From NCBI GenBank assembly GCA_022826645.1, contig JAJDUM010000087.1, positions 1 to 49,854 on the forward strand: a DNA stretch of 49,854 bases. The letters are read 5' to 3'. Under the pieces are notes generated by a model. That model did no database searches, was not told where the DNA came from, and was given only the letters and a program-made list of their open reading frames with translations. Positions 1 to 7,800 of the stretch are shown here, one piece after another. Position 1 is the first letter of the stretch. Every line of letters starts with the position of its first letter. The stretch is from Candidatus Poribacteria bacterium (GTDB lineage: Bacteria > Poribacteria > WGA-4E > PCPOR2b). A program made the translations under genes and the position numbers.

Positions 1-72
1 GCTGAATTAACAGATCGTCACAAAGCGTATAAAATGCTACAATTACTAAGTCCATGGGATTCTCCTGTTTGA
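1..72 (+). CDS. 3' end of an unidentified gene (partial)
   Basis: Frame 1 is open from the window edge to a TGA at 70-72 and encodes 23 residues ending SPWDSPV. It is the only frame running cleanly in from the edge to a stop before the repeat-rich spacer, so it may be the C-terminus of a gene starting outside the window. Too short to assign a family. Confidence 0.35.
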   Translation, partial: AELTDRHKAYKMLQLLSPWDSPV

Positions 73-212
73 GTGTTTTGTTTTAGGCAACAAATACTCT
101 AACGGAAATTCCATGGATATTCAAATAGCAACTTGCGTTAATAGTTATCAACCCTATCTTCTGCTATAATTATCCGAGGTTCATGTCAATAGAAAGTGCA
201 GAGCAGCTCAGA

Positions 213-244
213 GAAACCGAGTTTTTTCGTGAAAACTCGGTTTC
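213..244. repeat. GAAACCGAGTTTT hairpin, copy 1
   Basis: Perfect 13-bp inverted repeat (GAAACCGAGTTTT at 213-225, AAAACTCGGTTTC at 232-244) with a 6-nt loop. The following TTT and a T-run at 254-259 could let it act as a terminator for the gene ending at 72. The same hairpin recurs at 17359-17388, 25602-25628 and 31210-31240, so it belongs to a dispersed family. Confidence 0.75.
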
Positions 245-286
245 TTTGCACTATTTTTTAATATGAGCGTTAGCCCATGTTAAAAC

Positions 287-318
287 CAATGAACTAATGA
301 ACCAGTGAACCAATGCAC
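287..318. repeat. Octamer array YAATGAAC, 4 units
   Basis: Four consecutive 8-bp units in perfect register: CAATGAAC, TAATGAAC, CAGTGAAC, CAATGCAC. It lies just upstream of the sulfatase gene. Comparable arrays occur at seven other intergenic places in the window. Confidence 0.8.
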
Positions 319-326
319 TAAACTGT

Positions 327-347
327 TTTCACGCATCACGTTTCACG
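327..347. repeat. Heptamer array TTTCACG/CATCACG, 3 units
   Basis: Three 7-bp units in register (TTTCACG, CATCACG, TTTCACG), directly before the AAGGA ribosome site of the sulfatase gene. It is a member of the heptamer family also seen near 6215, 37670 and 45002. Confidence 0.75.
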
Positions 348-362
348 TTCTTAAGGAACACC

Positions 363-1817
363 ATGTCCCAATCCCGCCCCAATATCATACTGATAATGTG
401 CGATCAGATGCGCTGGGATGCCGCCGGATTCGCAGGAAACTCAACTGTCCAAACGCCGCATCTGGACCGCTTGGCACAAAGCGGAATCTGCTTTGAAAAT
501 GCCTACTGCGCCTCCCCTGTCTGTTCACCCGCCCGTGCCAGTTGGTTGACCGGACTCTACCCACACGCCCACCTACAACTAAAAAATTACGGTCCCGGCA
601 TGGTCGGAAAATGGGGCAGCTATCTATCCCATGACCGTGTGACTATTGCCGATCTCCTCAAATCCGCCGGATATCGCTGCGGTATGGTCGGACCTTGGCA
701 TCTCGGTAACGACCACCTCCCCCAACACGGGTTTGATGACCTCTGGTGCACCTACCGCTATCTCGGCAAAGACTATCCTGATCCGCTCTTCGATTCCTTC
801 GCTCGTGCGGGAGTCCCCAACCTCTACCTCAAAGATGCCGAAGGGATGACACAATACGGAAACACCTTAGAATTTGGTACAATCACCGACCCCCGACAAC
901 AACGCACCACCTGGACGATAGATCAATCCCTTGAATTTATCCAACAACCGCACGATGACCCATTCTTCCTGTTTGTAAGTATCAAAGACCCACACCCGCG
1001 TATCTTAGTGCCACCTGAACTTGTTGAACTTTATCCAGAAGACCAGATGCCGCTTCCCAATTCCTTTCGGGATCCCCTCGACGGCAAACCACTGTTTCAA
1101 ACACGTGCAAAGTTTCGCATCCCTCCGACCGTAACCGACGACCAATTTCGTCGAGTAATCGCATACTACTACGCCCTGATCACACACATCGACGTACAGG
1201 TTGATCGCCTGCTTCGCGCCCTTGAGATGGGCGGCATCACGGAGAACACGATTGTCGCCTTCATCAGTGATCACGGCGAGATGCTCGGCGACCACGGTTT
1301 TACGGAGAAGTGCCTCATGTACGAAGCGTCGGTGCGTGTGCCGTGTCTACTCTCTTGGGGTGGGACACTACCTACAGCAACACGGATAAAAACACCATTG
1401 GCTGGAGTTGACCTGATGCCGACCCTGCTTGAGTTGGCAGGAGCGGAACCGCCATCGCCGATTGACGGACGCTCCGTCGCAACGGATATTCTCGCGGGCA
1501 GGGAACCCGATCCTCAACCGGTCTTCGCCGAGATTTCCAGCAATGAAGCAATTTATCGCGGCGCACAGGAGGCGGAGCAGTTGGCGGCCCACGTAATGGT
1601 CTACGACGGACGTTGGAAATATATCCGTAACCGCTTTGATATCGATGAATTGTACGACTTGGAAACAGATGCAGACGAAATCCACAATCTCGCTGTGCAA
1701 CCTGAACACCGGGAACGGGCGGGTTTGATGCGTCAGCAGATCGCTGAGATGGTTTCCCATACAGGTCCCGGTCCCTACGACTGGTGTTTATCGAATACCG
1801 ATTCTGACAAATGGTGA
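363..1817 (+). CDS. Sulfatase (formylglycine-dependent arylsulfatase family)
   Basis: Predicted to hydrolyse sulfate esters, probably from sulfated polysaccharides or sugars. The alkaline-phosphatase-fold N-terminus carries the metal Asp (around D14) and the sulfatase signature CSPAR at residues 54-58, whose Cys54 would be converted to formylglycine. The second metal site SDHGEMLGDHG begins near residue 302. The length of 484 aa is normal for a type I sulfatase. No signal peptide is visible, so the enzyme may be cytoplasmic or its leader atypical. The start is supported by AAGGA eight bases upstream. It faces a convergent Fe/2OG oxygenase gene across a repeat element. The specific substrate cannot be read from sequence. 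Confidence 0.95.
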   Translation: MSQSRPNIILIMCDQMRWDAAGFAGNSTVQTPHLDRLAQSGICFENAYCASPVCSPARASWLTGLYPHAHLQLKNYGPGMVGKWGSYLSHDRVTIADLLKSAGYRCGMVGPWHLGNDHLPQHGFDDLWCTYRYLGKDYPDPLFDSFARAGVPNLYLKDAEGMTQYGNTLEFGTITDPRQQRTTWTIDQSLEFIQQPHDDPFFLFVSIKDPHPRILVPPELVELYPEDQMPLPNSFRDPLDGKPLFQTRAKFRIPPTVTDDQFRRVIAYYYALITHIDVQVDRLLRALEMGGITENTIVAFISDHGEMLGDHGFTEKCLMYEASVRVPCLLSWGGTLPTATRIKTPLAGVDLMPTLLELAGAEPPSPIDGRSVATDILAGREPDPQPVFAEISSNEAIYRGAQEAEQLAAHVMVYDGRWKYIRNRFDIDELYDLETDADEIHNLAVQPEHRERAGLMRQQIAEMVSHTGPGPYDWCLSNTDSDKW

Positions 1818-2010
1818 ATTAGACAAATAAGTGGACATTTGCCGACAACTTCGACCTTCGCGAAGTTTCCAAAGTCCCCCTGACAAGTTGAGCGTCAGCG
1901 AAATCCCGCCTGTCCCGCCTGTCCCGATTCATCGGGGATTTATCGGGGGCGGGATTTAGGGGGTTTGCTGTGCATTGGGAGTGTCTAAATAATCCTAAAA
2001 TCTACCATAA
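1811..2010. repeat. Composite repeat at a convergent gene junction, copy A
   Basis: Starts over the sulfatase stop codon and contains the CCCCCTGACAAG ... GATTTAGGGGG core, split by CCCGAT palindromes, then a tail with CTAAAATCTACCATA. Copies with the same order lie at 14876-15082, 24301-24440 and 42598-42712. The first two of those are also between convergent genes. Confidence 0.7.
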
Positions 2011-2015
2011 TTACC

Positions 2016-2039
2016 CAATGAACCAGTGAACTAATGAAC
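2016..2039. repeat. Octamer array YAATGAAC, 3 units
   Basis: CAATGAAC, CAGTGAAC and TAATGAAC in exact 8-bp register, ending one base before the stop codon of the minus-strand oxygenase gene. Confidence 0.75.
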
Positions 2040-2040
2040 A

Positions 2041-2853
2041 TTAGTAATCGACAACTTCACAAAATTCAAACAGCTTCCGTGCCCGCTCCGAAAATCCCTC
2101 GTGCGTCTCCGGTGGTACTTTCATCGCATGGCCAATACTGAGCCACGACAGTCCGTAGCAGACCACAATTTCGGGGCGCGGTCCATTGGACCTATTGGGT
2201 GTACCACGGTGCAGCGTCCGAACATCCTGTATCCACATCGTGCCTTTTTTCATGTTCAGTCGACGGGCGGACGGAAAGTTGCCTTCTGTCAACACCTCGT
2301 CGTAGCGGCTCTCTAAATCCGGGTTGGCGATATACTGCGTCGATGGCAACACCTCAATACTACCATTCTCCTCTGAAGTATCCACGAGCGGAAATTTCAC
2401 TCCCAGTATCGGACAGGTATCAAGCCCGACATGCGGGATCTCCCGCGCCAGTCCGGTGTCCCTGTGCCAACGCTGAAACTCGCTCCCCGGATACGGGTTA
2501 TTGGAATGGAGACACTTGATGTAGAAGTCGTCCTTGCCCCAATAGCGCTTGAGAAACTCCAAAATGACCGGATTCTCATACACCTCCGGATCGGCAAACG
2601 GCGGTACCCACGGGATCGTCAACGTGTAGCGGTTGATGATCTGCTGGCGACCAAAACCCGTCCGCAAGTCGCCCCACTCTTTCTCGGCGAAACCGGTTTC
2701 GCGCGTCCTGACATGTTCCAGCATCGGTAGGAACGCCTCTCGGATGCGATCTACAGTCTCGACGGACAACACATCCTCTATCACCGCATAGCCATTAATC
2801 CTGAACTCCGCTATCTTTAGATCGAAATCTATATCCTCACATCGTGCAGTCAT
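2041..2853 (-). CDS. Phytanoyl-CoA dioxygenase (PhyH) family Fe(II)/2OG oxygenase
   Basis: Non-heme iron, 2-oxoglutarate-dependent oxygenase that would hydroxylate an unknown small molecule. The iron triad is visible as H130-R-D132 (motif RWHRDTG) and H215 (TLHRGTPNRS), with basic residues after it suited to 2-oxoglutarate binding. The start at 2853 is chosen because GGAGG lies just before that ATG. An upstream in-frame ATG at 2880 has no ribosome site. At 270 aa it is typical of bacterial PhyH proteins. It shares only the fold and motifs with the second family member at 5398-6153, so the two are not recent duplicates. Next to a sulfatase it may act on a catabolic intermediate, which is inference. 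Confidence 0.9.
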   Translation of the reverse strand: MTARCEDIDFDLKIAEFRINGYAVIEDVLSVETVDRIREAFLPMLEHVRTRETGFAEKEWGDLRTGFGRQQIINRYTLTIPWVPPFADPEVYENPVILEFLKRYWGKDDFYIKCLHSNNPYPGSEFQRWHRDTGLAREIPHVGLDTCPILGVKFPLVDTSEENGSIEVLPSTQYIANPDLESRYDEVLTEGNFPSARRLNMKKGTMWIQDVRTLHRGTPNRSNGPRPEIVVCYGLSWLSIGHAMKVPPETHEGFSERARKLFEFCEVVDY

Positions 2854-3334
2854 GGATCCTCCGTTGATAGTAGTAGGCATATTGCTCTGAATCCCGCCCG
2901 TGCCAAAAACTTAGTTTCTGTTGCACCCATTCTTAATATGAGTCTCGATTGTATCATAGGACGTCCGGCACGTCCAGCAAAATGGCGAGGAGCGTATCTA
3001 TAGAGCATCTGCGGAGCTACGTTTCTTGGTCTTGTTTTCTTGGATCTGTGTTATCATGTTAACATCCAAGTTGCTAATGCTCTATTAAATAAATTATGAT
3101 TAAGTCACTCACTGCTCGGCTTGGATAGACATATCCAAGTCTTGGACTCTCCCCGATAAGATCGGGACAGGCGGAACGGAGCCATCTTTGCAAGGGTGAT
3201 ATGAATCTTGACCCGCTGACTAATAAACACCCAATTTTTGCAAAAAGTGTTAGATTCGGTCAGGTCATCGTGGATAATGGATCGACTGGCCTAACGGAAA
3301 TCCGTGCAGAGTCTATAGAAAAGGGAGGAAAATT
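2854..3334. other. Intergenic region with one identified repeat
   Basis: This 480-base spacer separates the divergent PhyH and zinc-ribbon genes. I find no convincing gene in it. A frame open at 3201-3515 overlaps the zinc-ribbon gene in another phase and looks spurious. The spacer holds the long dispersed repeat at 3115-3193. Confidence 0.6.
3115..3193. repeat. About 79-bp dispersed repeat (first copy)
   Basis: Begins GCTCGGCTTGGATAG, contains the small palindrome TTGGATAGACATATCCAAG, then a CCCGATAAGATCGGG unit and GGCGGAACGGAGCCAT. A near-identical copy lies at 17236-17315 in the same orientation, differing by a few bases and a 2-3 base deletion in the CCCGAT part. Confidence 0.75.
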
Positions 3335-3544
3335 ATGCGACACGCAAAATGGAGATGTCCCAAATGCGAGAATGACGAGTTTGAGACCGATATTTTCCAA
3401 GCAACAGGCGGTACGCTTGCCAAACTGTTCGATGTCCAAAACAAAAAATTCACTACCGTTTCATGCACACAGTGTCAGTACACCGAGGTCTACCGGGCAG
3501 ACACCTCACGCCTAAGTAACATCTTCGATTTCTTCACCAGTTAA
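3335..3544 (+). CDS. Small zinc-ribbon protein
   Basis: A 69-residue protein with two CxxC knuckles, CPKC at residues 8-11 and CTQC near 45-48, which should bind one zinc ion. It resembles the short nucleic-acid-binding Zn-ribbon proteins found in many bacteria (DUF2082-like, recalled from general knowledge). The start is set by a strong GGGAGG seven to eight bases upstream. A 19-base gap with AGGAGG separates it from the next gene, so the two are probably co-transcribed. The actual nucleic-acid or protein partner is unknown. Confidence 0.8.
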   Translation: MRHAKWRCPKCENDEFETDIFQATGGTLAKLFDVQNKKFTTVSCTQCQYTEVYRADTSRLSNIFDFFTS

Positions 3545-3563
3545 CATCAGGAGGTGGTTCCCC

Positions 3564-3965
3564 ATGAGAGTTTTCACCGACGCTGAAAAACAACAACTAC
3601 AAGCTAAGATAAAAGACGAACAAGAACGGCAGCGGGTGCTTAAGGACAGCATCCAAATTGAAAAGGAAAAAGAGTCAAAAAGGAGTAGAGACATAGTTTC
3701 GACAGTGTTAAGCTTTAAGTATGGTTTCTTAATACTTATTTTTTTGCTGATCGTCTTGGACATATATCTTCTACTACCTCCGCGACATTATGATTCTCAT
3801 TCCTTCATCGCTCCCGTAGTAACATTGGCGTTACTATTTAATCACATTGCGTGGCATTTCACAAAGAGAGGTTGGCCAAGCCACGTGATGAAAACGATTG
3901 CATGGGTTTGGATAATATTTGGTTGTGCTTACCTATTTTGGCTCTTTAAGACTGGTGCTGTATGA
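3564..3965 (+). CDS. Small membrane protein with N-terminal coiled coil
   Basis: A 133-residue protein I do not recognise. Residues about 4-45 are rich in Lys, Glu and Gln with a heptad-like pattern (likely a cytoplasmic coiled coil). They are followed by three hydrophobic segments at roughly 52-75, 85-105 and 113-130. AGGAGGTGG precedes the ATG. It lies between the zinc-ribbon gene and the sialidase-like gene, all on the plus strand with gaps under 30 bases, so a three-gene operon is likely. No enzymatic motif is seen. Confidence 0.75.
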   Translation: MRVFTDAEKQQLQAKIKDEQERQRVLKDSIQIEKEKESKRSRDIVSTVLSFKYGFLILIFLLIVLDIYLLLPPRHYDSHSFIAPVVTLALLFNHIAWHFTKRGWPSHVMKTIAWVWIIFGCAYLFWLFKTGAV

Positions 3966-3992
3966 CATATTGGCGACGAGGGATAAAAAGAT

Positions 3993-5270
3993 ATGAGCGA
4001 AAGGATCTTTGAGAAAATTGACGTGTTCCTGCCCGGACAGGGCGAGACGTTGACACAAGCCCCTGCCCACCACTGGGAGCGAGCAGAGGCCGCCAACGCC
4101 CAAATCTACTATAGCACACGGGAGCCGAAATCTGTCCTTATCCATCTAACCGGACTGACCCGAAAAGAAAGGAAAGCCCTCGCCGATATGCCGATTGAGG
4201 TGGATCTATCAGCCTTGAAGTACCACGACTACGACGGGTTCGGTGTCCATCTGCCGGGACTGATTGCCACAAAACAAGGGACAGCTATCGCCGTTTGCCA
4301 AAAACGACACGGCTCGATGGGCGATGGCGGCAACCAAGTTGACATCCTGATGTCGCGCAGTGAGGATAGCGGCGCAACTTGGCAGCGGCAAGAGGTCATC
4401 TTCGAGGAGGAGGGAGCATTCACCTATCTCGGTCCTATCTTTGAGGAGCGCACCACAGGCACTATCTTCGTAGCTTTCTGGAAAATGCCCGCCGACATAT
4501 TAGACGACCTGGGCTACTTCAGCGAACACGCCAGACAGGGAGGCGGCTTCTATCTGCTCAAAAGCACCGATGAAGGGCGGAGTTGGTCTGATCCCTCCTA
4601 TATCCGTCCGCAACCGAACGCGGATGGCTGGATAGGTTGGCCCAACAACTGCGCCCACGGCATCCAACTTACCTCTGGACCCCACAAGGATCGGTTGGTC
4701 ATACCGGCGTTTCTTTACAAAGACGGTGAGCCGGGGCAGGTGCCGGGGGTTCGTGGTGGCTTGTTATACAGCGACGACGGCGGACAAAATTGGAGGGCGG
4801 GAGCAGTCCTGCCCGAAGGCTCGGACGAGGTCAGTCTCGTGGAAACTACGGGAGACGGTATCTACGTCAGTTATCGTAAGAACACGCTTGCCACCGGCAA
4901 ACGCCACTTCGCACGCAGCGCCGATTACGGCGAAACCTTCTACGAACACGGTCAGCACGAGGAGGTGCCAGACATAAATCTCCATGCCGGTTTAATCCGC
5001 TGTTGTAGAAACGAGGGAGGAAGTGAAGAGGTTCTCCTGTTTTCCAGTCCGTCTCCGGCGAAAGATATGACGATCCGTATCAGTCGCGATGAAGGCAGGA
5101 GTTGGGACTTTTCGCGTAGGATTGAGCGGGGATTGTCACGCTATTCTGACCTCGCAGTAACCCCCGACGGAACAATCCTCTGTCTGTACACCAACGGGAT
5201 AGTCCGTGACAGGGAAAAAATTAGTGTCGCTCGATTTAATTTGGAGTGGTTGATGGGTGATAGCGACTAG
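3993..5270 (+). CDS. Sialidase-like (BNR/Asp-box) exo-glycosidase family protein
   Basis: Predicted six-bladed beta-propeller of the sialidase superfamily. Five Asp boxes (S-x-D-x-G-x-x-W/F) are visible: SEDSGATW near residue 122, STDEGRSW near 190, SDDGGQNW near 260, SADYGETF near 309 and SRDEGRSW near 364. The 425-aa length fits a single propeller. No signal peptide is present, so an intracellular role on imported glycans is possible. Bacterial paralogues of this type often sit with sugar-catabolic genes, but true sialidase activity is not assured, because the Arg triad and the nucleophilic Tyr cannot be assigned with confidence by eye. GAGGGATAAAAAGAT precedes the ATG. Confidence 0.85.
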   Translation: MSERIFEKIDVFLPGQGETLTQAPAHHWERAEAANAQIYYSTREPKSVLIHLTGLTRKERKALADMPIEVDLSALKYHDYDGFGVHLPGLIATKQGTAIAVCQKRHGSMGDGGNQVDILMSRSEDSGATWQRQEVIFEEEGAFTYLGPIFEERTTGTIFVAFWKMPADILDDLGYFSEHARQGGGFYLLKSTDEGRSWSDPSYIRPQPNADGWIGWPNNCAHGIQLTSGPHKDRLVIPAFLYKDGEPGQVPGVRGGLLYSDDGGQNWRAGAVLPEGSDEVSLVETTGDGIYVSYRKNTLATGKRHFARSADYGETFYEHGQHEEVPDINLHAGLIRCCRNEGGSEEVLLFSSPSPAKDMTIRISRDEGRSWDFSRRIERGLSRYSDLAVTPDGTILCLYTNGIVRDREKISVARFNLEWLMGDSD

Positions 5271-5307
5271 GCGGGGTAAGTCGTGGTCTATAAAGTCCGT
5301 AGTGCTA

Positions 5308-5400
5308 ACTGTTTTTACGTTTCACAGCCTGTCCCGCCTGCCCCGATTCATCGGGCCTGCCCCGATCTTATCGGGGGATTTATCGGGGCATCACGTTTCA
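5308..5400. repeat. CCCGAT palindromic element inserted in a heptamer array
   Basis: Left flank TTTTTACGTTTCAC and right flank CATCACGTTTCAT are heptamer-array sequence. Between them is a run of short palindromes of the form CCCGAT-NN-ATCGGG (5316-5387). The uninterrupted array is visible at 45002-45029, and a second filled copy is at 21975-22069. The element sits between two convergent genes and touches the stop codon of the oxygenase gene. Confidence 0.75.
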
Positions 5401-6153
5401 TCTGTTTTCATACCTGTCCGCGCGATTATGTCCCAAAAGACCAGGGCACAGTTGCTGCATTTCCGGAGGCATCCGCTCGTACGTCTCAGGCCAAATCGGT
5501 TGGTGGCCGCCCTCAATCCAGTTGTTAAACCACGGCGGGTAGTAAGCGATATTCAGCCCGACACGGATCTGATCGCTCGTATTTGCGCGGGCTTGATGAT
5601 ACGTGCCGCCATGCCACATAATGACCGATCCCGCTCTACCGGTAATCGGCTTGATCAATGGGCTGTCCTGAGTGATATCCGACGGCGGCGCCTTCCGACG
5701 TGAACGGTGGCTCATTGGCACTACACCCGTTGCACCGTTATCTTCGGTGAAGTCTGTCAGCATCCAGATGCTGTTAATAATCCACGGCACGTCCGGTACT
5801 TCATGGAACTTGCTCGCAGAATCCACATGCAGATGCTGCCCCGGCGCACCGGGCCAAGTAGGCTTGGAACATGCCTCGACCACGCGACAGTTTTGACCCA
5901 AAAAATGCCGCGCAATCGCTACCGTGTCCGGATGACTGGCACATCTCCATACACGATCATCCAGATTCATCATGCCAAATAGCGTCTGATAGTACTGATC
6001 CCCGGTGTTATAGATTTGACACTCCGGATCCACGTGCAATTCGAGGAAGCGTTCCGCCATACTGCGTGCAGTATCTTCGGGGAGGCGATCCTCCAGTAGA
6101 CAATAGCCATAGGTAGCCAAGCAATCTATGGCAGCTTCGACATCACTGTTCAT
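5398..6153 (-). CDS. Phytanoyl-CoA dioxygenase (PhyH) family Fe(II)/2OG oxygenase
   Basis: Second oxygenase of this superfamily, 251 aa. The iron site is HLHVDS (H109, D111), and the distal ligand lies in MWHGGTYHQARAN (H181 or H186) with Arg197 placed for 2-oxoglutarate. The motif around the distal His resembles the small-molecule PhyH group rather than the human phytanoyl-CoA enzyme. GGGAG sits before the ATG at 6153. It lies directly downstream of, and on the same strand as, the HpcH/HpaI aldolase gene, with a 133-base gap containing a heptamer array, so co-transcription is possible but not shown. Confidence 0.9.
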   Translation of the reverse strand: MNSDVEAAIDCLATYGYCLLEDRLPEDTARSMAERFLELHVDPECQIYNTGDQYYQTLFGMMNLDDRVWRCASHPDTVAIARHFLGQNCRVVEACSKPTWPGAPGQHLHVDSASKFHEVPDVPWIINSIWMLTDFTEDNGATGVVPMSHRSRRKAPPSDITQDSPLIKPITGRAGSVIMWHGGTYHQARANTSDQIRVGLNIAYYPPWFNNWIEGGHQPIWPETYERMPPEMQQLCPGLLGHNRADRYENR

Positions 6154-6214
6154 CGGCTTCTCCCGTTTAGATTACCGTCAAGAAACATGCAGCGTAAAAT
6201 CTAAGATGCAGCGA

Positions 6215-6235
6215 CTTCACGTTTCACGCATCACG
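6215..6235. repeat. Heptamer array, 3 units
   Basis: CTTCACG, TTTCACG and CATCACG in exact 7-bp register, in the gap between the aldolase and oxygenase genes. Confidence 0.7.
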
Positions 6236-6286
6236 GCAAGGCGCGGTATACACACACGCCCTGTCCGACAAATCCACATCTTCGAT

Positions 6287-7165
6287 CTACACAGGCATCG
6301 TCCTGCCACTATAGGCTCTACCAGCCTCCGCTATCTCAGGACTGCCTCCCATAATCCTCACGCCCCCATCAATTCTCTCCGGGAGTGTTTCTATGCTGCC
6401 ACCTTCCAAGAATGCAACACCCGCTTCCTTACACGCATTATATACCCGATTTCTCGCCTCAACCATTTCGGGCGGATGCGGACTTGGGGAATTCTTGTAA
6501 CCAAACGACATACCGAGATCGCCAGGGCCCCATTCGGCAAAGGCGATGCCGGGCACCCTAAGCGTCATTTCAGTATTGGCGATTGCTCGCACATTCTCGA
6601 TTTTCAACCCAAGCATCAGCTCACCAGCCGGGTTCAGGGGCCAAGGATCAGCTTTGTCTAAGTATTCATCAACGGAAACACCCCAAATAGGTGCGGCCGA
6701 TCCCTGTCCTGCTGACCCCCTGCGTCCAACCTCCAACTGTGTACCGACACCGATCGTCTGGAACGGATACCGGCAGCATTCAACAAATGCCTTCACCGCT
6801 TCTGGCGATTCCGCATGACACAGCAGAAGACCATGTACACCTATCGCCAATAGCTGTCTAAGCTGCCACGCATTCGCTCGCATAACGTCAGGACTTGACC
6901 CGTCCATCGGCAACTCCACGACGACCGCCGGCGTCACGTGACCGCTGTTGGTCGGTCCACCGTCCACGAGCCCGCGCATATAATTCGCCAGACCTACCAA
7001 ATCAAGCGGACCATGCTCCATACCGATGTTGATGTAGTCTGCCCACGTTTTTGCCATCTCTTTGCCAGCCTCGTAGGTAAGATTGGCGGCTGTGTGGCTG
7101 CCTGTATAGTAGACCGGCTGATCTTGCTCAAGTAGTTCAATTGCTCTGTTCACTCGTTTCGCCAT
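6287..7165 (-). CDS. HpcH/HpaI aldolase/citrate lyase family protein
   Basis: TIM-barrel class II aldolase that would cleave or form 2-keto-3-deoxy-type acids with pyruvate as one partner. Family marks are the metal ligand Glu in LGLKIENVRAI and the later WGPGDLGMSFG motif with its conserved Asp, plus a segment ending VHGLLLCHAESPEAV equivalent to the substrate-binding strand. The 292-aa length is slightly above the usual 250-270. AGAGAGG precedes the ATG, and a consensus promoter lies at 7246-7274. With the sulfatase and sugar-acid enzymes nearby it suggests catabolism of sugar acids. The exact substrate is unknown. Confidence 0.88.
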   Translation of the reverse strand: MAKRVNRAIELLEQDQPVYYTGSHTAANLTYEAGKEMAKTWADYINIGMEHGPLDLVGLANYMRGLVDGGPTNSGHVTPAVVVELPMDGSSPDVMRANAWQLRQLLAIGVHGLLLCHAESPEAVKAFVECCRYPFQTIGVGTQLEVGRRGSAGQGSAAPIWGVSVDEYLDKADPWPLNPAGELMLGLKIENVRAIANTEMTLRVPGIAFAEWGPGDLGMSFGYKNSPSPHPPEMVEARNRVYNACKEAGVAFLEGGSIETLPERIDGGVRIMGGSPEIAEAGRAYSGRTMPV

Positions 7166-7245
7166 AATTAACCTCTCTTAACAAAAAATAACTCGCCTAT
7201 CGTAGCCATTGTAATCACTTAAAAAATCATCAATACTAAGGAAAG

Positions 7246-7274
7246 ATTATAGCATAGCTGCTGATTTGAGTCAA
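7246..7274 (-). promoter_or_regulatory. Sigma-70-type promoter for the aldolase gene
   Basis: Read on the minus strand: TTGACT (7274-7269), 17-base spacer, TATAAT (7251-7246), with TGC before the -10 giving an extended -10. It is about 80 bases upstream of the aldolase start and diverges from the promoter at 7310. Confidence 0.75.
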
Positions 7275-7309
7275 ACGGCGAATCCGCTACTCTATTCGCC
7301 GATCCCTCC

Positions 7310-7338
7310 TTGACATTCCCACGTGTCAAAAGTATAAT
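7310..7338 (+). promoter_or_regulatory. Consensus sigma-70 promoter for TPR-cimA
   Basis: TTGACA (7310-7315), 17-base spacer, TATAAT (7333-7338), a full match to the consensus. The -35 box is also the left half of an inverted repeat TTGACA-N8-TGTCAA (7310-7329), a possible operator inside the promoter. Confidence 0.85.
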
Positions 7339-7431
7339 GAATGAGTTATCTGCTAATCGCGCAATTTTTTCATGCGAACCGGGCAGGGGTGGGATTCCGA
7401 CGTATCAGGACAAGCGAAAGTGAGAAAAAAC

Positions 7432-7749
7432 ATGGCAACAAAAGAGGAACTTTATGATCAGGCTTTAACACATTTCGGAAACAACGAACTTGAGACAGCA
7501 GTTGCTACGTTCAATCAGCTTGTCGAACAATACCCTGACTATGTGGATGGGCATATTGGGCTCGGACACGCATACGAACGGATGAGCAAATATGATGAAG
7601 CGATTGATGCGATCAAAAAAGCGATCGAGGTTGACCCGACCGATCCACTTAATTACACCAGCTTATCGATCTGTTATCAGCGCAAAGGGATGATTCAGGA
7701 AGCCGAAGACGCAATGGCAAAATCACAACAGTTACAGATGGGAGCATAA
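7432..7749 (+). CDS. Small TPR-repeat protein
   Basis: A 105-residue protein made almost entirely of about three tetratricopeptide helices pairs. A repeat such as YVDGHIGLGHAYERMSKYDE has the TPR Gly/Ala/Tyr spacing, and the next carries the DPTDP-to-Y pattern. TPRs mediate protein-protein contacts. No signal peptide is seen, so it is likely cytoplasmic. The ATG at 7432 is preferred over an upstream in-frame ATG at 7372, because homology to TPR starts there and the upstream 20 residues look random, although the ribosome site (GTGAGAAAAAAC) is weak. It is 51 bases ahead of the citramalate synthase gene and shares its promoter. Confidence 0.85.
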   Translation: MATKEELYDQALTHFGNNELETAVATFNQLVEQYPDYVDGHIGLGHAYERMSKYDEAIDAIKKAIEVDPTDPLNYTSLSICYQRKGMIQEAEDAMAKSQQLQMGA

Positions 7750-7800
7750 TATATACAAAACCCGCTGCAAATGAGCAGATGAGGAGGAAACGCAAGCAAT

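Noticed and set aside
3201..3515. Frame of 104 codons upstream of and overlapping the zinc-ribbon gene
   Set aside because: Overlaps the zinc-ribbon gene in another phase, no ribosome site, no domain-like composition.
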